Below, piece after piece: positions 57,801 to 60,000 of a stretch of 60,000 bases of DNA (position 1 is its first letter; every line of letters starts with the position of its first letter). This DNA is from Membranipora membranacea (lineage: Eukaryota > Bryozoa > Gymnolaemata > Cheilostomatida > Membraniporidae), in contig OU612075.1 of NCBI GenBank assembly GCA_914767715.1, positions 12,650,001-12,710,000 on the forward strand, read 5' to 3'. The position numbers and the translations under genes were made by a program. The notes beneath the pieces were generated by a model that did no database searches, had not been told where the DNA came from, and saw nothing but the letters and a program-made list of their open reading frames with translations.

Positions 57801-60000
57801 AAAGAGTATCTACATCTCGGAGGCAATTAGAGTGTCTTTGGTAAGCAATGGCATAATGGAATTCCCGTTAAGTGTGACCGTGAGGATTTTCTGCACAATT
57901 GGGAAAACCAGTTCTAGTTTCAAAGGCCCTATGGAAATTCCATCAAAATTGGGGAATTCCCAGAATCAGTGAGTGGTTGTAAGCACCCACTTGGCACAAA
58001 ACCCCAGGTAATCATATTTTTCACTCTTTTATTAGATGCTTGCAGCTGTACTTGAAGATACTTACAAGTCAAGTAGTGCACAGGGTAAACCTCTAGCACT
58101 GAAAGTGTTTATCTCTGGTCGAGGTAGGCTAGAAAATGAAGGGGCTAAAGCGCTGTCAGAGATTTTCAAGGTATGTATCATTTCATGGTTATAATAGGGT
58201 TGTATACAATCAATTATCATCACCAAAAACTACATAAGATACGATCTCAATTTTGTTCGGGATGAATGCAACGTACAAAGTTTGGAAAACCTGAGGTGGA
58301 AAAAATTGAGAAAGTTGAGAAAAATCCCTACGTTGGTTTTTGCTGACCATGCGGTTGAAATTGCCCAGAATGATTGGATTGCGTAGGGCCTACAGTATAT
58401 ACATTATTGATTTAGCTTGGTAATGACCAAATGATTCTGCTCCATTAATGTCAATGATAATGCTGAATACCTACATCCAGTCAAAACTTATGACACTACT
58501 TAGGTTGAGACTCAACAAATTCTTCTTTTAACCATACTATACTAAACAAACTTCTATTGCTGACATAGTAATAGTTTAGATTACTCACTTCATTTTCTTT
58601 TAAAAATTCCGCATGAAGAATAAAGCCATGTTTATCATATTCGTGAAACAATTTAGTTGTTTTGTAGAAAATGGGGAGTCTTGAGTTTGTGTCGATGCCT
58701 CAGAACGGTATAAACCCTCCAGGTATCACAGCTCTGGCACACGCCTTCGCGTTCAACACTAAGCTCAAACATATCAACCTCTGTGACAACACATTCACTG
58801 TCACAGGAGCTCTGGCTATGGCTGAGGTATGGAACATTACTAATTATGCTTCGATGTTTTTTAATCATGATTTAGACCAATTATTTGTACAAGTGGTTGT
58901 TTTATCATTTGAAAACCATTATTCTCTTACAGAGTTTTATAAACTCATACAGATGAGAGACACATTATTGATAAATAGACTCACCAATGCGTAAAAGCCT
59001 TCCCATTTAACAACCTTGGCCTTGTGGTTTCCTGCCTGCAATCTTGACAGGTCTATGCGTAATTTTAATCTCAGGGGATGCATACATTGTACTTTTTGCT
59101 GCGTTTATGAAACCGATATCACGAATGAATTATACAAATAATGCTGCTATTTGATTGTGTTGCATGTACATCTTTGTGTGCCCTTTACATAAGGATGGCT
59201 CACATATGATACCTGGATTATCACCATTCCTTTGTATTTTGTTTCAGGCTTTGCCCAAATTAAAAGATCTAGAGGTTCTCAATCTGGAATCATGCCTGAT
59301 CCGGACTGGTGGAGCTAAGGCTATATCAAGAGCTCTGGATGCAGACTACCCACTTCTCAAGGTTGGTGAGACTTTGTTGGACAGCTAATTAGCTTTTTAG
59401 GAAAAATCCGATCCAAGTAGTACTTGATGCTGCGAAGTCGTCTGCTTACTTTTTGAAATGTATGAGGCTTGGCATCTAATCACTTTGAACAAAGAGAGTT
59501 GTACATTGTAGTTGTTCACACTCTGAACTTATTTGTCAGAGAGCAGACAACACATAGATGTAAATCATATTTGCAGGCTACAGTCTCGGACACTGATATA
59601 TATGCAGATGGCCATTTATGCATGGTTGTAGAAATGCATTTCACATATTAGATTTGGGGCGTTATTCAATGCCACATCTTTTGCTAAATTCAATAACTGA
59701 CACCTAGTTTCAAACTTCATCACAAATAACTACAACATCTATTTTTTCACTGGTCCATGCGTTCATATCAGTGATCCCAGAAACTTGGCCTGCCAACAAG
59801 CTAAAGACCTGAGCTATGGAACCCCAATGTCCATGGTTTTCAGGGTGCAACTGGAAATTCTTCTAATCTCACATTAATGTTTCATCTATCCCTCATTCAT
59901 AATAATATCTCATTTGCTTTTAGGAGGTGAATTGTAACTACAATGAGATCACAAAGTCTGGTGCTGTGGCTCTTGTGGAGACAGTTGCCCTGATGCCGTC
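54696..60000 (+). CDS. RANGAP1: Ran GTPase-activating protein 1, N-terminal part (8 exons, runs off window)
   Basis: Stimulates GTP hydrolysis by Ran on the cytoplasmic side of nuclear pores, which powers nuclear transport. Exons: 54696-54807, 55180-55307, 56935-56994, 57356-57535, 58036-58170, 58668-58826, 59248-59361 and 59925 to the end. All are in phase, giving 321 residues. The leucine-rich-repeat domain is clear: [87 protein letters not shown] and INLCDNTFT. The acidic linker and C-terminal SUMO-attachment domain of animal RanGAP1 would lie beyond the window. The GRNRLEN-type motif here reads GRGRLEN (188-194). Confidence 0.96.
55180..55307 (+). CDS. RANGAP1: RANGAP1 exon 2: LRR
   Basis: 128 nt, phase 1 to 0. 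[20 protein letters not shown] is the first full leucine-rich repeat. Acceptor ttttgttgcag. Confidence 0.95.
55524..56017 (-). mobile_element. pogo/Tigger-like DNA transposon remnant, 494 bp
   Basis: Inverted ends CCGTAAAACCTCACCTATA and CCGTAATCCCTCACCTATA are flanked by TA target duplications (55,522-55,523 and 56,018-56,019). The minus strand from 55,798 encodes a 43-residue peptide, [20 protein letters not shown] and on through a [11 protein letters not shown] helix. This resembles the N-terminal helix-turn-helix of pogo/Tigger transposases; it then stops at 55,669-55,667. The rest of the transposase is missing. Confidence 0.8.
56935..56994 (+). CDS. RANGAP1: RANGAP1 exon 3
   Basis: 60 nt, phase 0 to 0: [20 protein letters not shown], the conserved DMFTGR block that contacts Ran in the family. 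Confidence 0.96.
57070..57158. mobile_element. MITE family 1 copy in RANGAP1 intron
   Basis: Left caatgttttggctctgattg and right atgagagccaaaatgtc are inverted ends, with the same ggctggtgggtg interior as the copy at 35.8 kb. Confidence 0.75.
57356..57535 (+). CDS. RANGAP1: RANGAP1 exon 4: LRRs
   Basis: 180 nt, phase 0 to 0. [18 protein letters not shown] and [17 protein letters not shown]. Confidence 0.97.
58036..58170 (+). CDS. RANGAP1: RANGAP1 exon 5: LRR with GRGRLEN
   Basis: 135 nt, phase 0 to 0. [20 protein letters not shown]. The usual Asn of the GRNRLEN motif is Gly here (ggt cga ggt agg cta). Confidence 0.95.
58668..58826 (+). CDS. RANGAP1: RANGAP1 exon 6: LRRs
   Basis: 159 nt, phase 0 to 0. 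[20 protein letters not shown] and [18 protein letters not shown]. Confidence 0.97.
59248..59361 (+). CDS. RANGAP1: RANGAP1 exon 7: LRR
   Basis: 114 nt, phase 0 to 0. [20 protein letters not shown]. Donor gttggt is non-optimal. Confidence 0.94.
59925..60000 (+). CDS. RANGAP1: RANGAP1 exon 8, cut by window end
   Basis: 76 nt visible, acceptor ttgcttttag. [20 protein letters not shown] continues the LRR pattern. Confidence 0.93.

Overview
The window looks like nuclear DNA from an animal, most likely a marine invertebrate. It is AT-rich and intron-dense with GT-AG introns, and contains tRNA-derived SINEs and many small inverted-repeat DNA transposons. A type II diacylglycerol kinase (PH-C1-C1-catalytic-SAM) and an IgGFc-binding-type surface protein are animal architectures. 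I cannot fix the phylum from sequence alone; sponge, cnidarian, mollusc or amphioxus-like hosts all remain possible. No long ORF covers any gene. The coding content was assembled exon by exon from splice sites, phase continuity and protein-family resemblance.

Layout. (1) 1-16,223, plus strand: the 3' portion of a gene for a putative type I membrane protein with an IgGFc-binding-type ectodomain, an Asp-rich calcium-binding-like repeat, a Thr-rich stalk, one transmembrane helix and a short tail. Sixteen in-phase exons (650 visible residues) run from 4,124 to the stop at 16,221-16,223. The first visible exon exists in two near-identical copies (1,959-2,098 and 4,124-4,263) inside a roughly 2.2-2.5 kb tandem duplication. 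The last long intron holds a 3.5 kb foldback element whose 9-bp target-site duplication includes the splice donor. (2) 16.2-25.2 kb: gene-poor DNA with a duplicated 340-bp unit, a 780-bp tandem array and a recent 188-bp exact repeat. (3) 25,174-54,368, minus strand: a complete 28-exon diacylglycerol kinase of the delta/eta class. Its exon lengths total 4,074 nt (1,357 residues plus stop) with every splice phase agreeing. (4) 54,369-54,695: a 327-bp head-to-head intergenic region, probably a shared bidirectional promoter. (5) 54,696-60,000, plus strand: the first eight exons of RanGAP1, running off the end of the window.

The DGK removes diacylglycerol signals at membranes, and RanGAP1 drives RanGTP hydrolysis for nuclear transport. 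They share a promoter region but no obvious pathway. The IgGFc-type gene is the accessory, fast-evolving part of the window. It has a duplicated exon, flanking DNA that matches between its 5' and 3' sides (suggesting a tandem gene cluster), frame-breaking and frame-preserving microexon candidates, and a minisatellite sitting on its stop codon. The DGK and RanGAP1 introns have been colonised by several families of short inverted-repeat elements, including a pogo-like remnant that still encodes the start of a transposase.
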